This document shows, in pieces, positions 34,240 through 42,520 of a stretch of 64,000 bases of DNA (position 1 is its first letter; the number at the start of each line of letters is the position of its first letter). The notes beneath the pieces are model-generated. The model was given only the letters and a program-made list of their open reading frames with translations, did no database searches and had not been told where the DNA came from. Origin of the DNA: Pseudarthrobacter sp. NamE2 (GTDB lineage: Bacteria > Actinomycetota > Actinomycetes > Actinomycetales > Micrococcaceae); NCBI RefSeq assembly GCF_005796205.1, contig NZ_VAHN01000007.1:1-64000 (forward strand). Direction: 5' to 3'. The position numbers and the translations under genes are program-made.

Positions 34240-34797
34240 ATGAAACACCACGTGGGCGCAGGCCTCGCCATCCTGGCCCTTTCCGCAGTCCTGACTGCCT
34301 GCGCCGGCGGTACGGGAACCGCGCCGGCAACCAGTCCTGCCGTCACGGCGGGCTCGCCTGCCGCCTCTGCGACGGCCCCCGCCGCTTCCGTTTCACCGCC
34401 TTCGGCAACCTCCACCACCACGGCGAGCGCCGCCGTCGACCTCATGACAGCGTCCTCCAGCGCCGGTGAGATCGTGGTGGACGGCAAGGGCATGAGCGTC
34501 TACTTCTTCACCAACGATGTGAAGGATTCCGGAACCAGCGCCTGCACGGATGCCTGCCTGGCGGCGTGGCCGCCCGTGGTCACTACTTCGGCCACTCCTG
34601 CCGCCGAGGGCGTCACGGGAACGCTGGGCACCATCAACACCCCGGACGGCAAGATGCAGGTCACGCTGAACGGGATGCCGCTGTACTACTTCGCCAAGGA
34701 CACCAAGCCTGGTGACGTCCTGGGCCAGGGCGTCAACGGCGTCTGGTACCTGGCCGACCCGGCAGGCGGAATGATCATGACGGGCGGTGCCGGCTAG
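34240..34797 (+). CDS. Secreted lipoprotein with repeat YxFxxD-type domains
   Basis: A 185-residue lipoprotein. Signal peptide with lipobox LTAC (Cys21), then a 45-residue Ala/Thr/Ser/Pro linker. Two copies of the Lipoprotein_15 repeat follow: GMSVYFFTNDVKDSGTSACTDACLAAWPP and GMPLYYFAKDTKPGD (about residues 83-112 and 147-161), recognised by the aromatic YxFxxD core and a CxxxC pair. Function unknown; relatives are surface proteins. The divergent ECF sigma factor probably drives it. Confidence 0.85.
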   Translation: MKHHVGAGLAILALSAVLTACAGGTGTAPATSPAVTAGSPAASATAPAASVSPPSATSTTTASAAVDLMTASSSAGEIVVDGKGMSVYFFTNDVKDSGTSACTDACLAAWPPVVTTSATPAAEGVTGTLGTINTPDGKMQVTLNGMPLYYFAKDTKPGDVLGQGVNGVWYLADPAGGMIMTGGAG

Positions 34798-34846
34798 GAA
34801 GCAGATGCAGCGCGCGCCCAGCCGGTAAAGCGGGCCGCAGGCGCCT

Positions 34847-35605
34847 TCACCGCAGTGGAACTGCGGGGAGCGTTTCCGGCAGAGGCAGATCTGACGGGCC
34901 GGGAACGGGCACCTGCGGCTGCTGGCCCACCCCGTTGGTCAGGTCCTTGGGGACGGCGGTGGGCAGGTCCTTGACCACGGGCAGTTCCTCCGGCTTGCCG
35001 GGGGCTGCGGGGGTCCCGGTGGCCTCTTTTGCGGTCTCCGCCGGCGTGGCAGGAACGGCCGACGGCGGCACCTGGCCCGGCTGCGCGGCCCCGGCGGGAT
35101 CGGTGGGAACCACTCCCGGGGCGGCAGGGCCGGACGGAGCCGGCAGCAGGGGTTCCTCTGCGCGGTCTTCGGCGGGCGCCGGGCTTGATCCGGTGACGAA
35201 CGAGGTGATGGCCCGGTTGAACTGGGTGAACGAGTCGCGGAGGCCCTGGTCCGAGGCTACGGCCACTGCGCCTCCGGCGGAGAGTGAGACCGCCACGGAC
35301 AGGGCCGTGAGGGCTACGCGCCGCTTGGCGCGGCGGCGGGCGGCGAGTTCATCGACGGGCGCACTGACAACCGTGTCTGCTGCGGGCGCCTCACCGGTGG
35401 CCGCTGCCGTCACGTCGGGAAATGCCGGCGCCTGCTTGGCCCGCGCCAGCAAGGCGGCTACTTTTGCGGACGGCTCCGGGGTCCCGGTACCCAGCGCGCG
35501 GAGCTGCAGGAGGGCGGGGCGGAGCTGGCCGTCGTCGTCCAGTCCTGCCTCGAGCAGCAGCTGGTCGACGAATCGGTCGCTGCGGGATCCTGCGGTGTCA
35601 CTCAT
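34847..35605 (-). CDS. Putative anti-sigma membrane protein (partner of the second ECF sigma factor)
   Basis: A 252-residue protein. The N-terminal cytoplasmic part (about 1-95) carries a basic RRRAKRRV stretch before one membrane helix (about 96-116). After it a Pro/Ala/Val-rich, acidic, low-complexity outer region runs to the end. No zinc-finger HxxxCxxC motif is visible, so if it is an anti-sigma factor it is of another kind. Overlap of 8 nt with the upstream sigma gene supports that role. The exact family is not recognised. Confidence 0.7.
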   Translation of the reverse strand: MSDTAGSRSDRFVDQLLLEAGLDDDGQLRPALLQLRALGTGTPEPSAKVAALLARAKQAPAFPDVTAAATGEAPAADTVVSAPVDELAARRRAKRRVALTALSVAVSLSAGGAVAVASDQGLRDSFTQFNRAITSFVTGSSPAPAEDRAEEPLLPAPSGPAAPGVVPTDPAGAAQPGQVPPSAVPATPAETAKEATGTPAAPGKPEELPVVKDLPTAVPKDLTNGVGQQPQVPVPGPSDLPLPETLPAVPLR

Positions 35606-36176
35606 GGTTCGCCTGGTTTCTTGTGAGCGTTTGTGCTTTGAGGTTTTGAAGGGCCCTGCGCTGGAGCTGTTTGATGGCCCCCGTGCTCTTGCCCATGATT
35701 GCGGCCACCTGTTCGATGGACAGGTCCGCCACGACGCGGAGGGCCAGGACTTCCTGGTGTTCCTCGCTGAGTCCGGCCAGCATGTCGGCGGCCCCGCCGG
35801 TCAGTTCCACGGCGTGGTCCTCCGCGGACGGCGTCGTTCGTCCGTCGTGCTGGGGATCGTAGGGGCTTAGCTGCGGCCTGCGCTCCAGCCGGCGGTAATA
35901 GTCCACCATCCGCGCGTGCGCAATGGAGAAGATCAGCGACCTGGCGCCCTGCAGGCCGCCGGTGAGTCCGCTGATTTTCGGGTAGAACGCCAAAAACACG
36001 TCCTGCGTCACTGCCTCGGGATCATCCACTCCGCGGGCTTTGAGGTAACCGTGCACGGGGCCGGCGAAGGACCGATAGGCAGCGCCGAAGAGCACAGCCG
36101 GATCCGTTCCGGCCGCACTCTCGAATATGTCAGTCTCTTCTTGGGCCAAAGTGCTTAGCACCAGCGGCTCCTCCAT
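35598..36176 (-). CDS. ECF sigma factor (second)
   Basis: A 192-residue sigma-70 family protein with regions 2 and 4 only. Region 2 includes DDPEAVTQDVFLAFYPKI and SLIFSIAHARMVDYYRRLER (about 51-100); region 4 has LSEEHQEVLALRVVADLSIEQVAAIM and TGAIKQLQRRALQNLK (about 138-180). It overlaps the next gene (anti-sigma-like) by 8 nt. The module lies directly upstream in the same direction as no other genes; its target may be the Ala-rich secreted protein gene on the same strand. Confidence 0.88.
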   Translation of the reverse strand: MEEPLVLSTLAQEETDIFESAAGTDPAVLFGAAYRSFAGPVHGYLKARGVDDPEAVTQDVFLAFYPKISGLTGGLQGARSLIFSIAHARMVDYYRRLERRPQLSPYDPQHDGRTTPSAEDHAVELTGGAADMLAGLSEEHQEVLALRVVADLSIEQVAAIMGKSTGAIKQLQRRALQNLKAQTLTRNQANHE

Positions 36177-36299
36177 CCGCGGACGCGGCTCATGCCTGTC
36201 CCGGTTGCCGGTTTCAACTGCCAGTTCCCCATGGTCGTACCCCGCTGCCGTCCGGCAGCAATTCCGGCGGGCACCCGACAGGGGATGCCCCGGACTGCA

Positions 36300-36338
36300 G
36301 TACTGCGGGAAATGGACGTGTGCCGTTTCCCGCAGTAC
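36300..36338. terminator. 13-bp perfect hairpin after the Ala-rich gene
   Basis: GTACTGCGGGAAA (36300-36312) and TTTCCCGCAGTAC (36326-36338) pair perfectly with a 13-nt loop. It lies 17 nt after the stop of the Ala-rich gene on the minus strand and upstream of the sigma gene. Its function as terminator is inferred from place. Confidence 0.6.
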
Positions 36339-36354
36339 AGACTAGTCAAAGCCC

Positions 36355-37062
36355 TTAGCGCACCGAAACGGACGGGGCGTTCACGGTCGCGCTGCCGCCG
36401 TCGACCGATACGTTGGGAACGGCAGGGACAGCAGGCACGGCGGGCTCGCCGTCGACGCCCGGAACGGCGGGCACTGCCGGAACGGCGGGCACAGCGGGAA
36501 CGGCGGGCACAGCGGGACGCTCAACCTCAACAGCGGTGGAACCGGTGGCGGCAGCGCCGGCTTCCGCAGCTGCGCCGGCCTCGGCAACGACGCCGGTGCA
36601 GAAGCTTTCGACATTGGCTTCGCCTTCAGCGGCAATCACCAGCGAGGAGAAGCCCTCGGAGGAGGCGTTCAAGCCACCGTTGGTGAAAGCGGTGCACAGG
36701 CCGAATGCTGCGGCTCCGGCGGCGTCCACGGCGGCATCTGCTGCAACGGAGGCGGAGGCCTGGGCGGCGACGCTGTCACCGCTGACCGTGGCCTCTGCGT
36801 TAGTGGCGGCTTCGGCATCTGCGGAAGCGTCGGCGTCGACAACGGCGTCAACGGTGGATTCTGCGGCGGCCTGGGCGTCAGCTGCTGCTTCGGCTGCCAG
36901 CTCCGGAGCCGGGGCGCCGAGGAGTTCGTGGGCGGCCTGCTGCGCTTCGGTGGGAAGGGCACCGGAAACAGCAGCAACGCCGGTTCCGCCAACGGCCAGG
37001 GTGCCGGCAGCCAGAACGGAGGCGGCGACTTTACTGGTGGCGAGAACGGTGAACACAGACAT
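36355..37062 (-). CDS. Ala-rich secreted protein with PAV repeats
   Basis: A 235-residue protein with a hydrophobic N-terminal segment (about 10-35) that may be a signal anchor, then an Ala/Asp/Glu-rich helical stretch (about 40-130). A short globular-looking piece with two Cys (AFGLCTAFTNG and ESFCTGVV, about 142-182) follows, and the tail is nearly pure PAV tripeptide repeats (about 192-225). The Cys pair could form a disulfide outside. The ATG at 37062 follows GGAG. No family recognised. It lies beside a second ECF sigma module. Confidence 0.75.
   Translation of the reverse strand: MSVFTVLATSKVAASVLAAGTLAVGGTGVAAVSGALPTEAQQAAHELLGAPAPELAAEAAADAQAAAESTVDAVVDADASADAEAATNAEATVSGDSVAAQASASVAADAAVDAAGAAAFGLCTAFTNGGLNASSEGFSSLVIAAEGEANVESFCTGVVAEAGAAAEAGAAATGSTAVEVERPAVPAVPAVPAVPAVPAVPGVDGEPAVPAVPAVPNVSVDGGSATVNAPSVSVR
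36418..36521. repeat. Coding tandem repeat of PAV codons
   Basis: A 9-bp repeat unit (ggcgggcac with variants such as cagcgggaa) runs through the end of the Ala-rich gene and encodes PAVPAVPAV, interrupted once by GVDGE. The number of units would be expected to vary between strains. Confidence 0.7.
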
Positions 37063-37124
37063 GAGGCACTCCAAAACTAGACGATTATGGGGTTGGGCCC
37101 GGCGGGCGGACCCATCACCTCCTA

Positions 37125-37151
37125 CATCGCCGGGGTCAGCGGAAAGGTTAC
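37125..37151 (-). promoter_or_regulatory. ECF-like promoter candidate for the Ala-rich gene
   Basis: On the minus strand GTAACC (37151-37146), 16-nt spacer, CGATG (37129-37125). The AACC motif and 16-nt spacing are typical of ECF promoters. It lies 63 nt upstream of the Ala-rich gene. No matching sequence was found upstream of the sigma gene itself except a looser GCAACC-N17-CGTCC, so this is tentative. Confidence 0.35.
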
Positions 37152-37208
37152 GGTCCCCGGAAAAGTTTTCTGCGCACCTGCCAGCGCCGCCGCGATTACG
37201 ATCAATGC

Positions 37209-37844
37209 ATGCCTGAACCCACACAGCCTGAAGAACGTGCACCGCGGCGGCCTGAGGAGGAGGCGGCTGTCCGGAAAGAGGCCGGAACGTGGCAGTCGAT
37301 GGTGGATAACAACAAGGCGCTGCTCCTGCGGAAGACAGGCAAGGACACGGCCTACTGGACGGAACAGGCACGGGCGGCGGGCATCGCCAGCGACGGGGAG
37401 CTCCGGGACTGGATGCGCAACCAGTTCGGCGTGACGGGCTACGCGCAGTACGCGGTGTCCTGGGAGATGTTCGGCTACCCGGAGTTCATGCTGCGGGATG
37501 CGGACGAACTGCTGGACGGCCAGTACGTCAACCACCCGGACCTGCGTCCGATCGCGGATGCGGTCCTGGCCTGGGCATCAGCCACCGAGGGCGTGCAGAT
37601 CCAGATGCGAAAGGGCTATGTGTCGCTGCATAGCGCGCGCCGGAAGTTCGCACAGCTGACGCGTTCGACCAACACCGCAGTGGACATCACGTTGCGCCTG
37701 GACGCACCGGCGGAGGGCAGGCTCGAAAAAGTCCGGACCCGCGCGGATGATCCCTTTACCCTCCGGGTGCGGCTGACTGCGCCGGAACAGGTGGATGACG
37801 AGCTGCTGGAAATCCTTGTGCTTGCCCTGGAACAGAACAGCTAG
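37209..37844 (+). CDS. DUF4287 / DUF5655 domain protein
   Basis: A 211-residue cytoplasmic protein. The N-terminal DUF4287 part (about 25-90) has KTGKDTAYWTEQAR and ends near GYAQYAVSWEMFG. The C-terminal DUF5655 part (about 105-208) shows KGYVSLHSARRKFAQL and the last strand DDELLEILVLALEQN. Both are domains of unknown function, common as standalone proteins in actinobacteria. The ATG at 37209 follows no strong site. Confidence 0.8.
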   Translation: MPEPTQPEERAPRRPEEEAAVRKEAGTWQSMVDNNKALLLRKTGKDTAYWTEQARAAGIASDGELRDWMRNQFGVTGYAQYAVSWEMFGYPEFMLRDADELLDGQYVNHPDLRPIADAVLAWASATEGVQIQMRKGYVSLHSARRKFAQLTRSTNTAVDITLRLDAPAEGRLEKVRTRADDPFTLRVRLTAPEQVDDELLEILVLALEQNS

Positions 37845-37909
37845 ACGAAACGGGCAAAGCCGGCCGGGGCCGCTTTGTATCCACACCGGCCCCGGCGTAA
37901 GTCTGGCTG

Positions 37910-38755
37910 CTACGCCTCGACCAGGTCTGCGTCGGACTCCTCGAACTCCACGGCCGCCACGATCTCGAGCGTCTCCGGGTTGATCATGAACGCTTCGTCG
38001 GCCTCCTCGACCATGATGAAGTCCCCGTGATCGGTGGCGAAGTGCCAGGCAAGCGTCTTTTCGCCGTCGTGGATGTAGTTGGGGTCGCCCATGGTGATCT
38101 TGAGCAGCTCGTAGCTGGCGATGGCGCAAAGCTCGCGGATGATGATTTCGAAATCCGGGGCGTCCTCCAGTGCTGCCGCCTCGGCCTGCGCCTTGCGTTC
38201 GGGCAGGTCGGGGATCCGGGCAACGAGTTCTTGGATGTAGGCGCCCACCTCCTCGTCGTCGAGGACCAGCAGGTCCGGCTGGCTGCGCAGCCAGGCAGCG
38301 TTGAGGGCGGTGATGTTTTCCCGCTCCAGCAGCTCCTCGAACTCGTTGTCGAGCTCCTCCATGCGGAGGACGCCGTCGGGGGTTTCCTCCGCGTCCAGGC
38401 CGTCCAGGTAGTACTCCTCTTCCTCCTCGGACAGGTGGTCGTAGGCCTCCACGGCCCGGTTGAACAGGTCCAGGTGGGCCGTTGCGCCCATGCCTGCCAT
38501 TCCCTCGCGGACCAGGGTGTCCGTTTCGGCGCGGTCAGCAGACATGAAAGCGTACTGTGCAAAGCCGCCTTCCAGCGCCTGGCTGAGGTAGAAGTCCACG
38601 TAGTAGCTGCGGACGGCCACAGGGGACATCTCCCCGGTGCGCAGGAGGGCGATATGCATGGCGTCCACCACGCTCACATTGGCCTCGACCGCCTCTTCAT
38701 CGCTTGCTTCAATGCTGCTGCTGGTCAGGATGACGGGCTGCTGGCTGGTGATCAT
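37910..38755 (-). CDS. DMP19-like acidic protein
   Basis: A 281-residue acidic protein. SYYVDFYLSQALEGGFAQY (about 56-74) is the pattern of the DMP19 (DUF4375) domain, first known from a Neisseria DNA-mimic protein. Acidic clusters EEEEEYYLDGLDAEETPDG and the C-terminal EFEESDADLVEA fit that type. It may bind a DNA-binding protein, but this is inference. The ATG at 38755 follows a GAGG site; a GTG 4 codons earlier overlaps that site. Neighbours: convergent with the DUF4287 gene and divergent from the SNF2 gene. Confidence 0.6.
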   Translation of the reverse strand: MITSQQPVILTSSSIEASDEEAVEANVSVVDAMHIALLRTGEMSPVAVRSYYVDFYLSQALEGGFAQYAFMSADRAETDTLVREGMAGMGATAHLDLFNRAVEAYDHLSEEEEEYYLDGLDAEETPDGVLRMEELDNEFEELLERENITALNAAWLRSQPDLLVLDDEEVGAYIQELVARIPDLPERKAQAEAAALEDAPDFEIIIRELCAIASYELLKITMGDPNYIHDGEKTLAWHFATDHGDFIMVEEADEAFMINPETLEIVAAVEFEESDADLVEA

Positions 38756-38975
38756 GGCAATCCTCACTGCTCATCGCGGGTGGTGCTTGGGACGCTTTCA
38801 CGCTACGTGTTCGGGACCGCGGGGCTATTGAGGAGGAAGTGAACGTCACAAGAAGTTTTCGGTGGCAGCCGGCAAAAGGGTCCGCACGCTCCCCTGCCGG
38901 CGGCGAACTAAGATGGATCAGATAACCAACCGACGGACCCGGCCCCGCCGTGTCCTGCTGAAAGTAGCGCGCACC

Positions 38976-41900
38976 ATGCCACCCCAACCGGACGAGAGTG
39001 CGGACCTGGCGATTCAAACCCCTGCCATCAACGACCGCTCCCTGGCTGCGGGCCTTGCCTATGCCATGGGCAGCCGGGTTTCCGGCGTCTCGTTTGACGC
39101 CGGCACCGGACTTATGCTCGGCAAGGTCCGGGGCAGTGCGGACGTGCCTTATTCCACGACCGCCAAACTGGTCCGCAAGGGTGGCGGGTGGAGCTGCACG
39201 GTGGGTGTGTGCAGCTGCCCTGTGCGGAAGGACTGCAAGCACGTCGCGGCCTTGCTCTTCGCTGCGGAGGACAACCCGGCCATCCGCGTCCAGCTCCTTT
39301 CCCCGTCCATGGCTGCCCAGGTGTCCCGCGGGCCTGCTGCAGTCCTGTCCGACTGGGAACAGGCCCTCAGTCCGCTCATCTCGCAGCGCGGCGGTGCCCC
39401 TTCCGGCAACGGCGTCCCGCTGGCGCTCCAGTTTGAGATCGAGGAACCGGCCCCGCACTTCTCCTACACAGGCCGCCGGGATCCGGTTCGCGGTGTACGG
39501 CAGCTAAAAGCGCGTCCGGTGATCATGGGCGCCAAGGGCAAATGGATCCGCGGCGATGTCTCCTGGAACACCCTGAGCTACCTGAATTTCCGGCGGGAAT
39601 GCAACGAGGCGCACGTGGAGTGGATGCAGGAGTTCCTGGCCAATCATTCCGCCTCCGCCAGCCGGATGCACAACTCTTCCGGCCTCTGGCTCAGCCTGAA
39701 CTCCTATTCCGGCAAAAACCTGTGGAGCCTGCTGTCTGACGCCCGCAAGATCGGACTCGCCCTGGTCCACTCGCGCGGCACTGAGCCGGTCCAAGTGTCG
39801 GAGGCGCCTGCCGCCGTCGGACTTAATCTGGGGCGGTACGGCACAAGCAGTTCCAAACCACCGGAACCATTTGTCGCAGCGCCCGACGGCGGTTTGGAGC
39901 TTTCGCCCACCATCACCGTTGAGGGCGTGGAGGTTGATCCGGCCTCGGTGGGCACCATCGGCCGGCCCGCGCACGGGTTGTTTGTCACATCGGGCGAGGC
40001 GGCCCTGCCCGGCGTTCCCGATCCCGAAGGCACCATCACCCTGGCCCCGCTGGAAGGCGGGCTGAGTGAGGAACTCCTGGCGTTCGTCACAGCGGGCAGC
40101 ACCCTGCACATTCCGGCCAAGGACGAGTCGCGATTCCTCACCGGCTTCTATCCGAAGCTCAAGCAGACGGCCCGGGTCACGGCCCGCGACGAATCGGTGG
40201 AGCTGCCGGCCCTTGCCGTCCCAACGCTCTCGCTGCTGGCAAATTACGGGACCGACCACCGGGTGCGGCTGCACTGGGAGTGGCACTACAAGAGCGGAAA
40301 CCTCGTCACGGCGCAGCCCCTGTGGCGGCATCCGGGCGACCAGGGCTACCGCGACGATGCTGCCGAGGCGCGCATTCTGGAAGGCGTCGGCCGGTTGTGG
40401 GAGGTAGTGCCCGCCCTGGGTGAATCCGCTGCCGGCGGCTGGGGCACTCCCCGGCTGGCGGCGTCGGCCGAGCTGAAGGGCCTGGACACGCTGGCTTTCA
40501 CCGAGGACGTGCTGCCGCGGCTGCGCCAGACCCCGGACGTGGACGTGGAGACGGCGGGCGACATCGCCGACTACCGCGAGGCCGAAGAAGCGCCGGTGGT
40601 GTCCATTTCCACCAAGGCCACCGAGCAGCGTGACTGGTTCGACCTGGGCATCCAAATCACGCTGGAGGGCGAGCCGGTATCGTTTGCGGCGGTCTTTTCC
40701 GCCCTGGCGGCGGGGCAGACCAAGATGCTGCTGCCGAGCGGCGCCTACTTTTCCCTGGATTTGCCGGAGCTGCACCAGCTGCGCGCCCTGATTGAAGAGG
40801 CGCGGTCGCTGCAGGACAACAAGGACGCGCCCCTGCAGATCAGCCGGTTCCAGGCGGGATTGTGGGACGAGCTGGCGCAGTTGGGCATCGTGGACGAGCA
40901 GGCTGCGGCATGGCGGTCGGCGGTCGGCGGCCTGCTGGAGGGCGGCATCGACGGGCTGTTGCTGCCGGCCTCCCTGAACGCTGAATTGCGGCCGTACCAG
41001 CTGGAGGGCTTCAACTGGCTCACGTTTCTGTACCGGCACAGCCTGGGCGGGGTCCTTGCCGACGATATGGGCCTCGGCAAGACCGTCCAGGCGCTGGCGC
41101 TGATGTGCGCGGCGAAGGAACACGCTTCCGCTGCTGCAGCGCCGGCAGGCGTTGTTGCAACAGCGCCCGACGACGGTGCTGCCGCCGGCTCTGTTGCCCC
41201 GGATGCCGGCGGCGCGGTCCAGCCCGCCGCCGTCGCGCCTTTCCTGGTGGTTGCGCCCACCAGCGTGGTGGGGAACTGGGCGGCTGAGGCGGCACGCTTC
41301 GCCCCCGGGTTGAAGGTGCAGGCCGTCGGCGAGACGTTCGCCAAAAGCGGCCTGGACCCCGCGGAGACCCTGGCAGGTGTTGACGTGGTCATCACCTCCT
41401 ACGCGCTGTTCCGCATCGACTACGACTCCTACGCTTCCCGCCGGTGGTCGGGGCTGGTGCTGGATGAGGCGCAGTTCGTCAAGAACCACCAATCAAAGGC
41501 ATACCAGTGCGCCCGGAAGCTGCCGGCGTCGTTCAAGCTGGCCATTACCGGCACCCCACTGGAAAACAACCTCATGGAGTTCTGGGCGCTCACATCCATT
41601 GTGGCTCCGGGTCTCTTTTCCAGTCCCAAGCGCTTTGCCGAGTACTACCAGAAACCCGTGGAGAAGAACGGCGACAAGGGGCAGCTGGACAAGCTCCGCC
41701 GTCGGGTCCGTCCACTGATGATGCGCCGCACCAAGGACCAGGTGATCAAGGACCTGCCGCCCAAGCAGGAGCAGGTCCTTGAGGTGGTGCTGAACCCGCG
41801 GCACCAGAAGGTGTACCAGACGCACCTGCAGCGGGAACGGCAGAAGATTCTCGGCCTGATTGACGATGTGAACAAGAACCGGTTCACCATCTTCCAGTCC

Positions 41901-42473
41901 CTGACCCTGCTCCGGCAGCTCAGCCTCGACGCTTCGCTGATTGACCCGTCCCTGTCCGGCGTGCGCTCGAGCAAGCTGGACGTCTTATTCGAACAGCTTG
42001 AGGACCTGGTGGCGGAGGGCCACCGGGCGCTGATCTTCAGCCAGTTCACCGGGTTCCTGGGGAAGGTCCGGGAGCGCCTCGAGGAGCAGGAGATTGAGTA
42101 CTGCTACCTCGACGGTGCCACCCGTAACCGTGCCGATGTTGTCAGCGAGTTCAAGAACGGCAGCGCGCCGGTATTCCTGATTTCACTGAAGGCGGGCGGG
42201 TTCGGGCTGAACCTCACCGAGGCCGATTATGTCTTCCTGCTGGACCCCTGGTGGAACCCGGCGTCCGAGGCACAGGCTGTGGACCGGACCCACAGGATTG
42301 GGCAGGCGCGGAACGTGATGGTGTACCGGCTGGTGGCCAAGGACACCATCGAGGAAAAGGTCATGGCACTGAAAGCCCGGAAGTCGCAGTTGTTTGCCGA
42401 CGTGGTGGAGGGCGACGCCCTGGCCGGTGGCGCCATCACTGCCGAGGACCTGGCGGGGCTGTTCAAGGAGTAG
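38976..42473 (+). CDS. SNF2-family helicase with SWIM zinc finger
   Basis: A 1165-residue Swi2/Snf2 ATPase. The N-terminal SWIM domain (CSCPVRKDCKHVAAL, about 80-94) binds zinc and nucleic acid. The ATPase has motif I DDMGLGKTVQAL near 695, motif II DEAQ near 830, and the helicase C-domain with LIFSQF, DGATRNR and LDPWWNPASEAQAVDRTHRIG (about 1020-1115). A 45-residue Ala/Pro insertion sits between motif I and Ia. The start is either the ATG at 38976 or at 38913 (21 residues longer). DNA repair or chromatin-like remodelling is inferred. Confidence 0.93.
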   Translation: MPPQPDESADLAIQTPAINDRSLAAGLAYAMGSRVSGVSFDAGTGLMLGKVRGSADVPYSTTAKLVRKGGGWSCTVGVCSCPVRKDCKHVAALLFAAEDNPAIRVQLLSPSMAAQVSRGPAAVLSDWEQALSPLISQRGGAPSGNGVPLALQFEIEEPAPHFSYTGRRDPVRGVRQLKARPVIMGAKGKWIRGDVSWNTLSYLNFRRECNEAHVEWMQEFLANHSASASRMHNSSGLWLSLNSYSGKNLWSLLSDARKIGLALVHSRGTEPVQVSEAPAAVGLNLGRYGTSSSKPPEPFVAAPDGGLELSPTITVEGVEVDPASVGTIGRPAHGLFVTSGEAALPGVPDPEGTITLAPLEGGLSEELLAFVTAGSTLHIPAKDESRFLTGFYPKLKQTARVTARDESVELPALAVPTLSLLANYGTDHRVRLHWEWHYKSGNLVTAQPLWRHPGDQGYRDDAAEARILEGVGRLWEVVPALGESAAGGWGTPRLAASAELKGLDTLAFTEDVLPRLRQTPDVDVETAGDIADYREAEEAPVVSISTKATEQRDWFDLGIQITLEGEPVSFAAVFSALAAGQTKMLLPSGAYFSLDLPELHQLRALIEEARSLQDNKDAPLQISRFQAGLWDELAQLGIVDEQAAAWRSAVGGLLEGGIDGLLLPASLNAELRPYQLEGFNWLTFLYRHSLGGVLADDMGLGKTVQALALMCAAKEHASAAAAPAGVVATAPDDGAAAGSVAPDAGGAVQPAAVAPFLVVAPTSVVGNWAAEAARFAPGLKVQAVGETFAKSGLDPAETLAGVDVVITSYALFRIDYDSYASRRWSGLVLDEAQFVKNHQSKAYQCARKLPASFKLAITGTPLENNLMEFWALTSIVAPGLFSSPKRFAEYYQKPVEKNGDKGQLDKLRRRVRPLMMRRTKDQVIKDLPPKQEQVLEVVLNPRHQKVYQTHLQRERQKILGLIDDVNKNRFTIFQSLTLLRQLSLDASLIDPSLSGVRSSKLDVLFEQLEDLVAEGHRALIFSQFTGFLGKVRERLEEQEIEYCYLDGATRNRADVVSEFKNGSAPVFLISLKAGGFGLNLTEADYVFLLDPWWNPASEAQAVDRTHRIGQARNVMVYRLVAKDTIEEKVMALKARKSQLFADVVEGDALAGGAITAEDLAGLFKE

Positions 42474-42520
42474 CCCCGGTCAAGGAGTAGCGCTGTATTG
42501 GCTGTATTGGACGGGCCCCG

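Noticed and set aside
39504-41492. Long frame antisense to the SNF2 gene
   Set aside because: No similarity, no ribosome site and full overlap with a strong gene.
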